This document shows, piece after piece, positions 48,220-60,159 of a stretch of DNA of 64,000 bases. The stretch's first letter is position 1, and each line of letters begins with the position of its first letter. The stretch lies in assembly GCA_022818135.1 (NCBI GenBank), contig JAFMSR010000015.1:34942340-35006339 (forward strand). Direction: 5' to 3'. The notes beneath the pieces were generated by a model that had not been told where the DNA came from, searched no databases, and saw nothing but the letters and a program-made list of their open reading frames with translations. The stretch is from Saxidomus purpurata (lineage: Eukaryota; Mollusca; Bivalvia; Venerida; Veneridae). The position numbers were made by a program, and so were the translations under genes.

Positions 48220-49308
48220 CAAACAGGACTGGATTTTCTCATTTCTTTGATGCGAAGTTTGGTTCCAGAATTGCTAGAGGGTCATTTTACCTAAATATAG
48301 TAAATGTGACGACTTTGTCACGTGATGGGCCTATAAAGTACACGTTTTGAGGTTCATGACCATAAAGACATTTCCAGATAAGACAAGTATGCCTTCATTC
48401 CTTACTTTTTATGACATTTTTTCTTTAAAAGTATTGATATCTACTTTCTCGAGCTGAAAAACAACATCAATACAACAGAACAACCAGGGTCCTGTAGCTA
48501 AATAATCTAACAGACATTATCATTCTACAAAAATGGTGAAATGCTGCTAGTAAACCTCTCATTCCATATCAATTCAAAAGCCTCTCCGTTCTGTTTCTGC
48601 AATTCGATTACGAGATTTAGAAATAGATTAGTTACATGGAACAATTAACTTTGACATGGTAAAAGAGAATATTTAACGAGATTGTAATATGTTCTGTATG
48701 AAATATCTTTTATGAGTTGATAGCTTGTATAGGTCAGACTGTAATAATTTAACCACAACGGATTATTCCAAACCGCCGCTTTTCTGGGAATACTAAAATA
48801 TGTGACATTTTCCTGTGCTATTTTTATATAACTTTAAAGGCGTAATATGAGACTGAAGTAAGCGTTCCTCTTGGAGTTATGTAATAGCGTTTGATTTTGT
48901 TCTGTAATTACAGATAATAAATGTGCCAACGATCATAAATACAGTTTTGACATGTGATTTGACACCAGCGGTCATTAGCTGATTGGATTATTGTCTACTA
49001 GTAAAACAGGAACTGTACTTGGCTGACTGTTTACAGAAATAGAAGAAAATTGATACGAACGTTTGGTATAGTTGTTTAAGAAGTGTATTTTTTTACTGTT
49101 GAAATACACGAAAGTTGTGACTGTGCAAACTGTTTGACTCGATAATGTCATATTGACTGGAAGCACGCTTTCTTACCCGGAAACGTGTGTGAGGCTGCAC
49201 GCTAATTAAGGACGGTCAGACAATTGGAAACTGGAAAACATCTATAATGTTGTTAATAATATATAACCGCGTTATCCGGATGTATTGAAAGGAAATGTCT
49301 CGTGATAG

Positions 49309-49391
49309 ATGGAAGGATATAAATGTGGCTATACAATGATTGGAAATAGATCAAGGACATGTCGTGTGTCTCCTGTACCAGACAAACTCAA
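49309..49391 (+). CDS. Weak candidate: sushi/CCP-like exon fragment
   Basis: An 83 bp frame follows GTGATAG and ends at a strong donor, GTGAGT (49392). The translation is EGYKCGYTMIGNRSRTC followed by RVSPVPDKL. The GY-x-x-xG-x-x-x-R-x-C pattern is that of the middle of a CCP (sushi) module, but two residues are missing between YKC and GY, and the other cysteines are absent. It may be one exon of a split module or a relic. Confidence 0.28.
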
Positions 49392-49744
49392 GTGAGTATT
49401 TTACCATTGTGATACCAAGTTTGTTTTCCAAACAAATTTTTTTCACACTAAACTGCATGCTTTTCCTCTTCTTTTTTTGTATATATATATCTTATGGTAT
49501 TTTCGTTCTAATGAGAAAACGTACCTTCTATATCGGCCTCACCACAACCTGAAGGCACGTTATTTACTTTATTACACTAATATGATCTGTTTCCATAGTA
49601 ATGATAAAATGTACATGTTAACTTATAATTGCACTGACTGGTAAATGAGAAGACGTTACTTTTCACACAGCAGGGTAGTTTAACTATAACAGGCATGTTG
49701 GCACTAATAAAAATATGGTATCAGAAACTGCTACAAACCAATAC

Positions 49745-49792
49745 CTTACAGCAGGAACGTAGAATATACAGTTTCTACGTTCCTGCTTACAG
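49745..49792. mobile_element. 34 bp palindromic insertion with 7 bp direct repeats (copy 1)
   Basis: The insert 49752-49785 has perfect 13 bp inverted ends, CAGGAACGTAGAA and TTCTACGTTCCTG, around an 8-base centre (TATACAGT). It is flanked by identical 7 bp repeats, CTTACAG, at 49745-49751 and 49786-49792. A second copy with a different 7 bp duplication lies at 60106-60141. Confidence 0.75.
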
Positions 49793-50024
49793 AAATAGTA
49801 CAAAACTTCTAACCCGACGGGCGTCAGTTGCAACTGCGATATTAGTAAAAGTGGCAAAAATACAGTCACGTAGGTAGGACCTAACAGCGCATCTTAATTA
49901 AGAAACGCCATAAATACATTTTACTTGTACATTAACATTTTACATTAATGCACTGTTTGGGTCTCAGGCATCCGAGCCGGCAAACTTGGGCAAGTAGTCA
50001 AAGATTTGGTCTGGAAAAGATTTT

Positions 50025-50100
50025 TAATTGCTTATAATCCTGGCCGGCCGTAAGATTTCTCCGCTAGTGAACTTGCCAGAGTAAGTTTCCACTGAAATAC
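50025..50100 (-). mobile_element. SINE family 4 tail fragment
   Basis: TATAATCCTGGCCGGCCG and AGATTTCTCCGCTAGTGAAC then TTGCCAGA match the left (3') end of the copy at 59765-60098 (TATAGTCCCGGTCGACAC, GATATCTCTGTGAGTGAAC, TTGCCAAT). No head is present. Confidence 0.55.
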
Positions 50101-52600
50101 ACAAACTGCAGACAAACGCAAATCCGATAAAAGAAAACAAATTCGTAAGTCATATACATAGCATTCATCTTCTTTTTCATTTATACAACCCTGTTTTATA
50201 TCACATTCTCCCAATTAAGATCATCGTATTTTTTTTCCTGTCGTCGAAGACCGCTTTAGTTACTTCAGCCGGTCATCTTTGTTTAAAGGTTTAACTTGGC
50301 TTTATATAACGGAACAGTATAAAATTCTTACGACTATTTTTCAATATTTAGCAATATAATTAACTTTGCTTTAGTTAGTGCTCCTTTCACACAATTCTGC
50401 AGCGTGCATAAATCGAAACAAGTGATGAAAGTACCTTTGAAAGGTGCGGATGAAAAACAAGCTATAAAAATAATGAAAAAATGAAAATAGTGCAATAATA
50501 CGGTAATTTTCTATTCTAAATACAAATGTAATATCGTTCTCAGCAGAAAAACTCCAGACCTCCTACGGGAACGGTGCTAAATCATGGATTCACTGCGGAA
50601 ATTTCTATTTACTTTGATGTGATATGGTAAAATTGGATTCCACGCGTGTTTAAGCACTACAGAGTTGATGTTAACTAGACAGTGATATATGAATAAATGG
50701 CACTGGTTAAAGGCTACAAGGGTTCTGGTGTAGGCCCTAGAGCTTGTGATGAGTGAGTGAGTGAGTGAGTGAGTGAGTGAGTGAGTGAGTGAGTGAGTGA
50801 GTGAGTGAGTGAGTGAGTGAGTGAGTGAGCGAATGAACGAATGAATGAAGTGCGATTTTGCTCCTTAAGTATCGACATGCAAATTATTGAAATGTTTCGA
50901 GGTTTTACCTCTTTCCAGTTAAGCGACGAAGCTAGGGTATTAAGCTTCAAGACCGTTGTTAACGGTGTCTACTCAATCAGCTGGTTGTAAAGCAGAAACT
51001 CACTTGAATAACATTCATCTATATTCCGTTTCCTATTTCGCTTTCGTGGTAACGGTTGAAATAAAGGTGAATTGTTCATTCTATTTCGAACAAATCGATT
51101 CAGATTTTTTTTCTACTCCACGCGTGACTCTTGATTTTGTTCAACAGTGACCTAAGCTGCAAAGTATTTCCTCTGTTTAACATCATCTATAAAACTAATC
51201 ACTAAATCTATATAGTACTGATATGACTTTATGTACATTGCTTTCAGCATGATGATTAGTCTATTACTTACTGCTTACATCTATTAATTTTTTATCTAAA
51301 TATTAATATTATTTTCAATTTTTGTTATCATACTGTTTTGCTACAATTACAATCTGAAAAGACTACATTATCTTTCCAGTGATTATCTAATATCCAAATG
51401 AGATTATGTATAGTGTATTGGTTCATAGGCACTTGATACTGCTTTGTTCATTGCTTAAACTACTTTTTAGTGCGTTTCAGGTCTATTTTGTGATGTTCAT
51501 TATTTATTTGCGGTGTTTAATATTGTTATGAAATTTTACTCTAAATAACCTATGCACGACGACAGTGGGAAAAAACAAACTGGTGTTGTTAACAACAGTA
51601 ATAAAATTAGTTTTGTGGGTTAAAAAAAACAACAAAACATTGTTCATTCTGAGGTCATTATGACTTATGATATTATTATTTCGAGATAAATATAACATTT
51701 ATCTCCTTTTTAATGATGTTTGTATTGATCAATTTTGTAAATATTTTTCTCGCATAAACTATTATGCATTGAATTTGTTAAACTCCCGAATTTTGTATAA
51801 TATCATGCCTTTATTTGTTCATTTGTATTTATGTATATGTACCAATCTTCAAATTTGGAGGAAATAAAGATATATACCCTATATGGACTTAGAGAAAAGT
51901 TACAAGCTAAAGCTTTCGCCTAGCAGTGAAGTCCGGTCGTAATCTTGTCCTGACTTTCCCCATAGTCGAATCTATCGTTTTCCGGCAAATTTCGAAGAGA
52001 TAGTCAAATTGGGCTGTCTTCCTTGCTCAGCATACCGTATGAAAATGCTTCTGGGAACAGCTACAATTTACCTTAATTGAAGCGGCATTGTAACAGAAAG
52101 AAAAAAAACAAAAGAAAGAAAAACGTTTCGGTTAAGTGATTGTTTGTCCACATATCTATAATTAATAAAAATCTTTTGGCTAATTTTCCTGTGGTAATAT
52201 AAATAGTTCCTTTGGGAATGGCTCAGAGTTCCTTTCCATACAGAAATGAGAAAATTACAATTTACCAAATTGGAGCTAACCGCATCTTGGATATTGTATT
52301 AGATTGTATATCCAACTAGCTCAATTCCTAATTGCCTGAGACACGCCAAATTTGGTGTCATTGATTTTCTCGTGCTTCCCAATCTCGTGCGAGATCTTCA
52401 GACGTGTCCAGTTTCTATAACAGATGAATGGTTATGAATGGTAGACATGTTTCTGATTAATGCCGTTTTCATTCAGTGTACTTGAATTTCCGGTGAAGAA
52501 GACAGACTGTTTAGCATAAGTCGATGTCCGCCAAAGCACGGGTATAAAGCAAGTGTTCGTTGAATGTTATTGTTCCGAGACGGGCTTAAAGTTGCATTAT
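50101..52600. other. No gene; (TGAG)n microsatellite at 50751-50829
   Basis: About 20 perfect copies of the tetranucleotide GTGA, followed by a decayed GAAT tail (CGAATGAACGAATGAATGAA). The surrounding sequence is AT-rich and shows no exon. Confidence 0.6.
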
Positions 52601-52608
52601 CAGTTTTA

Positions 52609-52793
52609 CAATAAACTCCGGATATAACGATTCCGGATATAACGAAATTCCGGATATAAGGAACAAATTTTCTCTGTCCGAGTATTTTTCTTTATATATT
52701 TTGTATGAAAATTTTATTCGGATATAACAAACTCTGGATATAAGGAACACATTTAAATGGTCCAAATGTGTTCGTTATAACCGTAGTTTACTG
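52609..52793. mobile_element. Pogo/Tigger-like MITE with TA target-site duplication
   Basis: A 185 bp element between TA dinucleotides (52607-52608 and 52794-52795). The ends are CAATAAACTCCGGATATAAC and, read inward from the right, CAGTAAACTACGGTTATAAC. The motif GGATATAACGA or GGATATAAGGAAC recurs at least five times inside, in both halves. TA duplication and CAGTAAAC-type ends fit the Tc1/mariner superfamily, pogo branch. No transposase is present. Confidence 0.75.
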
Positions 52794-52799
52794 TAGTAT

Positions 52800-54905
52800 G
52801 AAAATTCGGAGATGAATAGGTAAGCCGCTGCATAACTGAACCCGAATCTCCTCCTGTCGTTTCATCAACAATTCTGGGGTATGATTCGGCACCTAAAACT
52901 TTGATACAAATTTATGCACTGTCGGTTAAAAAAACTTTTATTAATGAATGGCCATTCACATTTCTCAAAACAAGGGGATATGTTTAAACGTATTTATAAA
53001 GTGTCTAATACCGGTTTGACATAAACCTAATAACCTGTCTCGTTTAATGTTTAATTTTGAAAACACTGTTCTCCGAATGGTTCTTATATTTCCATTGGGA
53101 TATCAAGGGTAATAAAACAAGTTAATACCTGTGCTGTATACAAATTACAGTCTTATGATAATATTTACTGATTATACTCATTTCCGAAGCAGCCATAAGG
53201 CAGAAAGGCCTTTTTTCAGAAAGACCATTTCCTTAATAAATCCCTACTGTTATTGACTTTTCCTTTACTGATGTTATCTGGATCTACATTAATACAAAGA
53301 AGTATAATATCTCATTTCTATCATTAAATGGTGCCCAAAAAACACATCTAGAAGTCCCTTCATCTCTGGGGGATTTGTATTTAATGCCCTATTGATCCGC
53401 ATTATATTCATTTGCCTCTAATATAAATATTAATGACATTCATATTTTGGTCAGTGTTGGTTGTTCAGATGTCTATCTTGTTATACAAATGCCTTGCCTG
53501 ATCATAAAATAAACTGAAATGCCTGTATAATTACGCTAGTTGGAAGACAAACTTGCGCCGTCAGTAAGCCAGTATGCATAATCTCAGTCAAAGCTAGCAG
53601 ATTCACGAGCCTTGGCCTATCATTGAACTGTGTTCAATTTGTCAGACAGTTAGTACATTAATTACAATATCTTAGATGATTTGGCAGTCATTGTCAATTG
53701 TTTTATATCTTTCTACCGTGATTTACAGCTGTTATAGTGAAATAAAGACGCGGTAATGAGTTATTTGAGGAAACAATTATCTTAGAGGAAGTATGGATGC
53801 TGTTCCAGGCATGTTGCCTGTAGGATATACTCCTCAAGCAAGGAAATTAAGTTGAAAATAGTTCTGTTGCTCGTTTTCAGCCAACTATATTTGTTATCTA
53901 CATGTATCGTGTACTATGATGAGGTATGGACATAAACATTGCACTCAATCATACCACACCGAATTATCCGCACTTTGCCTTCTTCTCCCCACTTTTGATC
54001 GTAGATCTTTAGTAAATAATGGAGTTTAGGTATCTCTTAAATTATAATTTACACGTATAATACAGGTACAAGGAAGTCAACGCTATAAGCTAAATAATTA
54101 TATACTTTTTTAATTTAATTGAGTTAAAAAAGACCACATAAAGTTTCTGTGCAAGTGGTGTTTGGCTTCGTTTTTCGGGCTCAGCCTATGACAAAATAAC
54201 TCGGCTAACGAACTGTGTATAGTAGTCACTAATATAAGTATGCAAAGCAGCGATTAGTATGTTTGTAAAGACACCACTGAAATCCAGTTTCTTTTTTCAA
54301 GATACATACTTGTACGAGCATAATGTTACACAATAAATAATGTTTCCGTTGCAACAGCCATCCGATTTCAACGACAACATGAGCAATTTAAACAGTAAAA
54401 ACAGACTCACAGACCTCACAAATATCAATTTTGCCACTGGTGTTCAATTAAAAAAGTGTCTTGTCAGGAAACATGAGATACAACAAAAATATATGTCTCA
54501 ATCTAAGTCTGTTGATACATATACGTGCGGAGAGATTAATTATCAAATGCACGTTCATATCTTCCAGGCTCCAGTCTTAATTTTATTCGAATGCAAACAG
54601 AAATGAGACTGCGAGCTATTCTGTTTTCCCATTATGTGTACTGACACTCATTCTAACAAGTACAAATGAAAGAACAGGATGTGTTTTGTATGAGATAGTC
54701 AATCAATCACAGCAGATTGATGGGATCGACTGGTTGATTGATAGACATGTAAATGTTCGCGTTCAGGTCGATATCGTCCCGAGTCAGTCTATGTGAAAGA
54801 CGGTATTGTAGTGTATAGACATAAGCTGTAGAACATAGGACATGCTCTGACAGTGCGCCAATCCTAAATCTCCTAAGGAATTCTACGTCTGACTTACAGA
54901 CATTA
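52800..54905. other. No gene supported
   Basis: AT-rich. An open frame with ATG at 54340 (88 residues, polar, no motif) could be a first exon, but it has no supporting splice donor that I trust. Confidence 0.4.
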
Positions 54906-54910
54906 TGGTA

Positions 54911-54944
54911 GGGGGAGGGGGCTGACGGGGGAGGCGGATGGGGG
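54911..54944 (+). repeat. G-rich tract, G-quadruplex candidate
   Basis: Four runs of five G at 54911-54915, 54917-54921, 54927-54931 and 54940-54944, with loops of 1, 5 and 8 bases. Confidence 0.85.
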
Positions 54945-55689
54945 TATAAAAATCGGTGGTACATTTAGGGGGTTTTTGTTAACCTCTTGCAATTACGTTA
55001 TCGATTCTAAAACATTTGGGCTACATTATCAATATCAACAATCAAAAAAATCACGTATACAGAACTGGGTATGTAACTTTCGCAAGATTCGTTTTGTCTG
55101 TTTTATTCTGTATGCATGTAAAGCGTATTTTCCAAGTCATTTTGTTTGTAAAAAAATACATTTGGTCGCTAGGCTGCTGGTTGATTTGAACTTTTCTAAA
55201 AAAATGACAAATTCCTTCTTTGTTTTTCTATAGGCAAAAATATATGAGTAAACACTAAGCGAATGTTTACTATATAGTTTCTCCGTGCTGAGTCCTTGGT
55301 TGCAAATTTCAATGCTATGCAAAATTTTAATGTATGTTATTGAGCGATAATGTGCGTTTTCATTGATTTATTTGTATAAAGCGTATTTTCTAAGTAATGC
55401 TCTTTTATTTGTAAAAATACCAACTTCAGGCCGATGGTTGATTGAAAAATTTCAAAATGATGACAATTTATTTTAACGTATTTCTGTGGGCTGGAATATA
55501 CCACTAACGCGACTGTTTATTAGTTTTTCCTTGCTGAGTCTATTTTGTATCAGCCAAATTTGTAAAATTCCAAGTTTGCCAAAATTCTTTATATTATGTT
55601 TTAGTTAGCGTTAATGTTAGTTGTCGTTTATTTCTTTATGTAAATCGTATTTTTGAATCATTTTCTTTGTCAAAATACATTAGGCCGTT

Positions 55690-55841
55690 TTTATTATACA
55701 TTTTTTATTTTATATATTCTCGATTGCGAAACAAGTTCTCACAACTTAGATTAATCGCTCTCGAGACTCATTCCAGATGGCATCAACCTCGAAGAGAGAG
55801 AGGCAAGTTTGGAATTATTTGTGTCTTGCCTAAGGACACTA
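55690..55841 (-). mobile_element. SINE family 1, 5'-truncated, inside the 260 bp array
   Basis: ATTCTCGATTGCGAAACAAG, CTCGAGACTCATTCCAG and GTGTCTTGCCTAAGGACACT are present. The copy stops before the tRNA-like head. It splits the third array unit at CATTAGG-CCGCCAACTTC. The target-site duplication is short or blurred (TAGGCCG / TAGGCTG). Confidence 0.85.
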
Positions 55842-55953
55842 GGCTGCCAACTTCAGCAGGCCGCTAGGTCGCTGATTGATTGGAAAATTTCAAAATTATG
55901 AAATAATCCCTTTATGCATTTCGGTGGGCGAAAATATACCACTACATGTATAA

Positions 55954-56141
55954 AGTTTATACTAATTTATTTTAGCTCGATTGTGAAGAAAGCTTGTAGC
56001 TTATCGAGTCACTCTCGAGTCCGCTTCCTGGAATAACCAGTACTGGTGTCATATGAGGAAGTACGGTCGTGACCCCAGTGGGGCTCGAACCCGCAACCTC
56101 CGGGATGAGCGGCCGACACCTTAACCTCTACACCACCCTTA
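55954..56141 (-). mobile_element. SINE family 2, full length, 10 bp target-site duplication
   Basis: Flanked by ACATGTATAA at 55944-55953 and 56142-56151. Minus strand: head GGTGGTGTAGAGGTTAAGG (A-box-like), B box GGTTCGAGCCC, body AGTACTGGTTATTCCAGG, then a tail CTCGAGAGTGACTCGATAAG ending AAAATAAATTAGTATAAAC. The last ~75 bp resemble the tail of SINE family 1, although head and body differ. Confidence 0.95.
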
Positions 56142-56420
56142 ACATGTATAACGCGACTGTTTAATAGTTTCTCCTTGCTGAGTCTATTCTATCAGCCTAG
56201 GATGCAAACTTTCCAAGTTTGCAAAATTCTTTTTATATGTTTTCATTGATTTCTTTAAAGCAAGCATATTTTCTAAGTCATATTCTCTGTAAAAATGCAT
56301 TAGGCGCAAGACCGCTAGGCCGCCAACTTCAGACCAATAGGGCGCTGGTTGATTGGAAAATTTCATATTGAAATATTCCTTTTAGGTATTTCAGTGGGCG
56401 AGACTATATCACTTTAAACC

Positions 56421-59329
56421 AAGCAGATACGGCGTCCTGCTTTCAAATCTTTAGAATAATGATACGAGAAGAAATTGTGTGATTTATTATTTGGATTCCT
56501 GTCTTTTTGCAGTTTTGACATTTGTATTGTAAAAATGTGCAATATTTATTTGACCTTTCTTCACAATCAATAAATCTTTGTGAAGCCAGCTCGAATCAAT
56601 ACATGTTAGTTAATTAAACAAACTTCCTGACAGACAAGCAATCACTTCCTCTTCTGATTGTTTCTACTAAAATAGAACATTTCTTCATGGGAACACGAGC
56701 ATAGAGAAGGCATACTTTTGCTGTTATTTTCGGTATTTCAACATTAATAACACTTAACAGTAATACAAGTAGTGTCCAAATTTCGTCAGAATCCATAGAA
56801 ATAATGCCCCTTTCTCATCTTAACGAATTCCTTCTGGCAATCATTTCGTCGTCCTAGTTAACACCTATATAAATCGTCACGTGGTTTATTTCAAGAAAAT
56901 CGAATTCAGTTTTACTCACAATGCCGAATTCTCGATTGCTCTGTACGTTCATCAATTAAGGTAGTGCACAATTTCCTTTACTGGGTTGGGTGCATGTTTA
57001 TTTTTCATTTTTGCTTTTAATATCAAATGTGTTTCACTGGTTGGGGTCACATAATATTGTGGTATAGTTACACTAATAAATTATGTAAGAAAATAGAAAT
57101 AAGTTAATTATAATGGAGCATGGATACATTTTGAAACATGTTCTTGTTCGTTCACAAACAACGACACAACCGAATCACTGGAAACATAGCTTACATCACA
57201 ATCAACAAACTATTTTGGTGCAATTGTTTGGTTACCAAGCCATTTAAAAGAAATGAAAATTTCAGAGATTCACTGCAAGACACCCATCGTGTTTTACAGA
57301 CAGTTTGTAATTGATACAGTAAAACAAAACAAGTGTTTGTTGATAGAGCTTTATAGTATGTTCCTTGATTTCATCCAGAGTTGTTACCCTTGGTTTGTCT
57401 TGATCATTCACGTAAAGGGAGATAAATTACTGAAATAGCGCATATTTCTAGCTATGTATAGTACTTCACATCAAGACCGATATCATTGTTGTATTATGTC
57501 GATAATTATCTTCTTGCTGAACTGTCAATGACATCTGTTCCGAGATAGACTATATTTAATTCCTTTCAGAATGTATTATTCGGAAATTAACCATTCCGAT
57601 AAAAATAGTCTTATGTGTATAGGGACACCTAACCTGGCCACCATGCCCTGAAATATCTGTTCTACTAATTAATATTTCATCGTTGTCTACTATCCAGTGC
57701 CGATTTCTCAGTCTGTCCCCGTCATATAAATGGACTAGAAATAGTGCGTGCAAAACATAACTTTTCTCAGACTAGTGACTAGTCTAAGGGACACCATGAT
57801 ATCATTGAGCAAGTTGTGCGATAGACTGGTTTCTTGCATATAACAATAATGTGTATGTTGAGACAGAAACATAAAAGGACATATAAAACACAACACAAGT
57901 TTTGAACTGGAGATAATCGCACTCGGATAAACAATCCAGCTTGACATTTTTATCTGATGCAGATTGGCATACTAACCGGCAGACAAAAAAAATGATGTGG
58001 TACAAAAAATTACAAGTCCGCGAGATTGACAAATGTTGACCGAATGACATCCTCGGTACCCAGGCTATTCATACAATTCATGAATATATTCCGTAATAGA
58101 CCGGGGTTCCGACGATGACCGAATGATTCATCACATATTTCTTCATGCTGTGGCAATGTAAATACATGTATTGTGTACAATTGAAAGGGGTCGATAAGAC
58201 ATTGGGTCTAGATTGGTCCTGTCTATCAAGAGATGACCGGTACAATGATGTTTGTTGACAGACAAGTTCTCTTGAAACAGGTCTAGTGGACCCACTTAAG
58301 CCAATGTTCGCGATGGTACGCTGTTCAGCAATTTTCATCAGTGATAAAATATACTTTAATAATTAATAAAATGTTTCAGTAGGTAATTAGAATAAGGAAT
58401 TGAATCTGTAATTGGTTAGCTTACATACATTTGTAGGATGTATTTAAAGCTACTACAGTGAGCAGAAGTGGCAAGGAAAGGGATGGGCGAGGGTCAGGCC
58501 TAAGGGGGTGAGGTCCAGACCCCAAGCATTTATGGAAATAGTTACTTATGCCTGGGCCAGAATATTATGACTCAGATAATGCTTACGGCTATATAGTTCC
58601 CTTGTGAACCACACGCTAGATTTGTGATTATAAGTTACATGTAATTGTGAATGTCCGTCGCCTTAAAATATTATAGTGATTCGTCTGTGTGAAGTGTGAC
58701 TTGTTAGTGGGTGTCATCTTACTTCTTAGGATTACACTTAGAATTTAATGTGAATGATATCTCATACAATACCTCATACAAAGTAAAAGATACTTTACAA
58801 TGTTGGCAGTAAAGGATATATTTCTAATTGGGGGGAGAAAACTAATAACAACGATCCTAAAATCAGGTCCATCGCAATTCCTGTTTGTTGCTTTATTTTA
58901 CTCTGTCTCCCCTTTGTCGTCTGTCTGTCCATCTGACCACTTTACTTTGTCATCTCTGTATAGCAAAATCCACTTGTTGGACTTCCATCAAATATTGTGG
59001 GAAGCATCAGTATGAAGTCTAGTTGTTCATATTGTAATTTGTAGTAGTCACTGCGATGTATTTAACCCGGTCAATCGTATTGAATTATATCATATTGGTC
59101 CTTGCACCACCTTCTCTCGCTAAATTCTTTTCTGCAGGGGAGGTAACCATCTGTTACAATTCTTAAAATTTCAGTTACTTTTATTCCCCTTTAAAGATGT
59201 TAATATCAATCAAAGGTTACTGTTTCTAAAATATCTTTACATACGCACTAATCTGGGATAAATGTGAACAACTTCAAAACAATTTTTATTCAAATAACTC
59301 AAAGGTTTGTTACCAAGCTAAAAATTCCA
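56421..59329. other. No gene supported
   Basis: AT-rich. Overlapping minus-strand frames at 57556-58338 and one plus-strand frame at 58800-59015 have no motif, splice signal or duplicated partner. A short palindrome, AGACTAG-TGA-CTAGTCT, lies near 57770. Confidence 0.4.
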
Positions 59330-59550
59330 GCAAACATTGTTAGAATTAGCATAATCATACGTGTTGTAGTTCTCTAAAACCTTTATAAACACTTGTTTAG
59401 GATAGCGATTTATTATGAAACGTCGCTAACTACGGAGACGTTTCTCGTATGTTTTTCTTTAAAAAACATATATATTTATTATTTTACACACATTTATTTC
59501 ATCGAGTTGACGTTTTGAGAAAATAATCTGCTCGTTGTAGAGAATGCCCA
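59330..59550 (+). mobile_element. TTAAAG-type MITE, diverged copy
   Basis: The right-hand part shows the family pattern: TTATTATTTTACACACATTT, GTTTTGAGAAAATAATCTGC, then TCGTTGTAGAGAATGCCCAC. The terminus is decayed (CTTTCAA) and the left half is barely recognisable. Confidence 0.55.
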
Positions 59551-59764
59551 CTTTCAAACTTCTGACAGGCTTAGTAAAAAAATACGGTGTGCTATTGTGC
59601 AAAACACAGAATTGTATTATAGAATAATTTTGGGAAAGTGGTCGGACCAGATTTGGTCAGAACATAACTTCAGTGTGACCAGGATCAATTCAAGGAAAAA
59701 GTCTTATGGGTCTAACCTATTCTAGAAAAAATATTCTTTTCTCTCAGTTAAATCTTTTTTCCTT

Positions 59765-60098
59765 TGATTGTTTATAGTCCCGGTCGACACTGGGATATCT
59801 CTGTGAGTGAACTTGCCAATACTCTTGACAGGCGCAGGTTGAAGACAGACAGATAAAGATACAAGGGCGTGCCGTTATCAGACCCTATCTCTTTTACGAA
59901 TAGACCCCTTGGTTCTTTTATATGCCCGGTGTATACTGCATTGAAACACGTAAGACTACCTCTAGGTTTCTATAACCATTTCATCTCTAGTTGGGTGGGA
60001 AACACTGAAAAGCGTTTCTGTAATCTCACGGACGGGATTCAGATTCGAACCGAGGAAGTCCAGAACGTAAACCACTCGACCACCGCGCCACCCTTTCA
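59765..60098 (-). mobile_element. SINE family 4 (tRNA-derived), near full length
   Basis: Minus strand from 60098: GGGTGGCGCGGTGGTCGAGT, with A box TGGTCGAGTGG and B box GGTTCGAATCT, then GAATCCCGTCC. The body continues to a tail matching the fragment at 50025-50100. The head differs from families 1-3. No target-site duplication is clear, in part because a palindromic insertion follows directly at 60106. Confidence 0.7.
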
Positions 60099-60148
60099 GT
60101 TTAATAAGGAACGTAGAATATACATTGATTCTACGTTCCTGGTTTAAT
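60099..60148. mobile_element. 36 bp palindromic insertion with 7 bp direct repeats (copy 2)
   Basis: The insert 60106-60141 has inverted arms AGGAACGTAGAAT and ATTCTACGTTCCT, framed by A and G, around the centre ATACATTG. Identical 7 bp repeats GTTTAAT lie at 60099-60105 and 60142-60148. The arms match copy 1 at 49752-49785, while the flanking repeat is different, as expected for independent insertions. Confidence 0.75.
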
Positions 60149-60159
60149 CAAATCCCGAT

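Larger units (their letters stand above)
55090..56420. repeat. Tandem array of a ~260 bp unit, four copies, two SINE insertions
   Basis: The landmark GCGTATTTTC-AAGT (variants TCGTATTTTTGAATC and GCATATTTTCTAAGTC) occurs near 55122, 55381, 55645 and 56263. The first two intervals are about 260 bp; the last falls to about 260-270 bp once the two SINEs are removed. Other unit landmarks are GTTGATTGGAAAATTTC, ATATACCACTA-CGCGACTGTTTA, AGTTT-TCCTTGCTGAGTC and CCAAGTTTGC. Divergence among units is substantial. Confidence 0.85.

Noticed and set aside
50714..50950. Frame with SLTHSLTH repeats
   Set aside because: Product of the (TGAG)n tetranucleotide microsatellite, whose four-base unit reads through in three turns.
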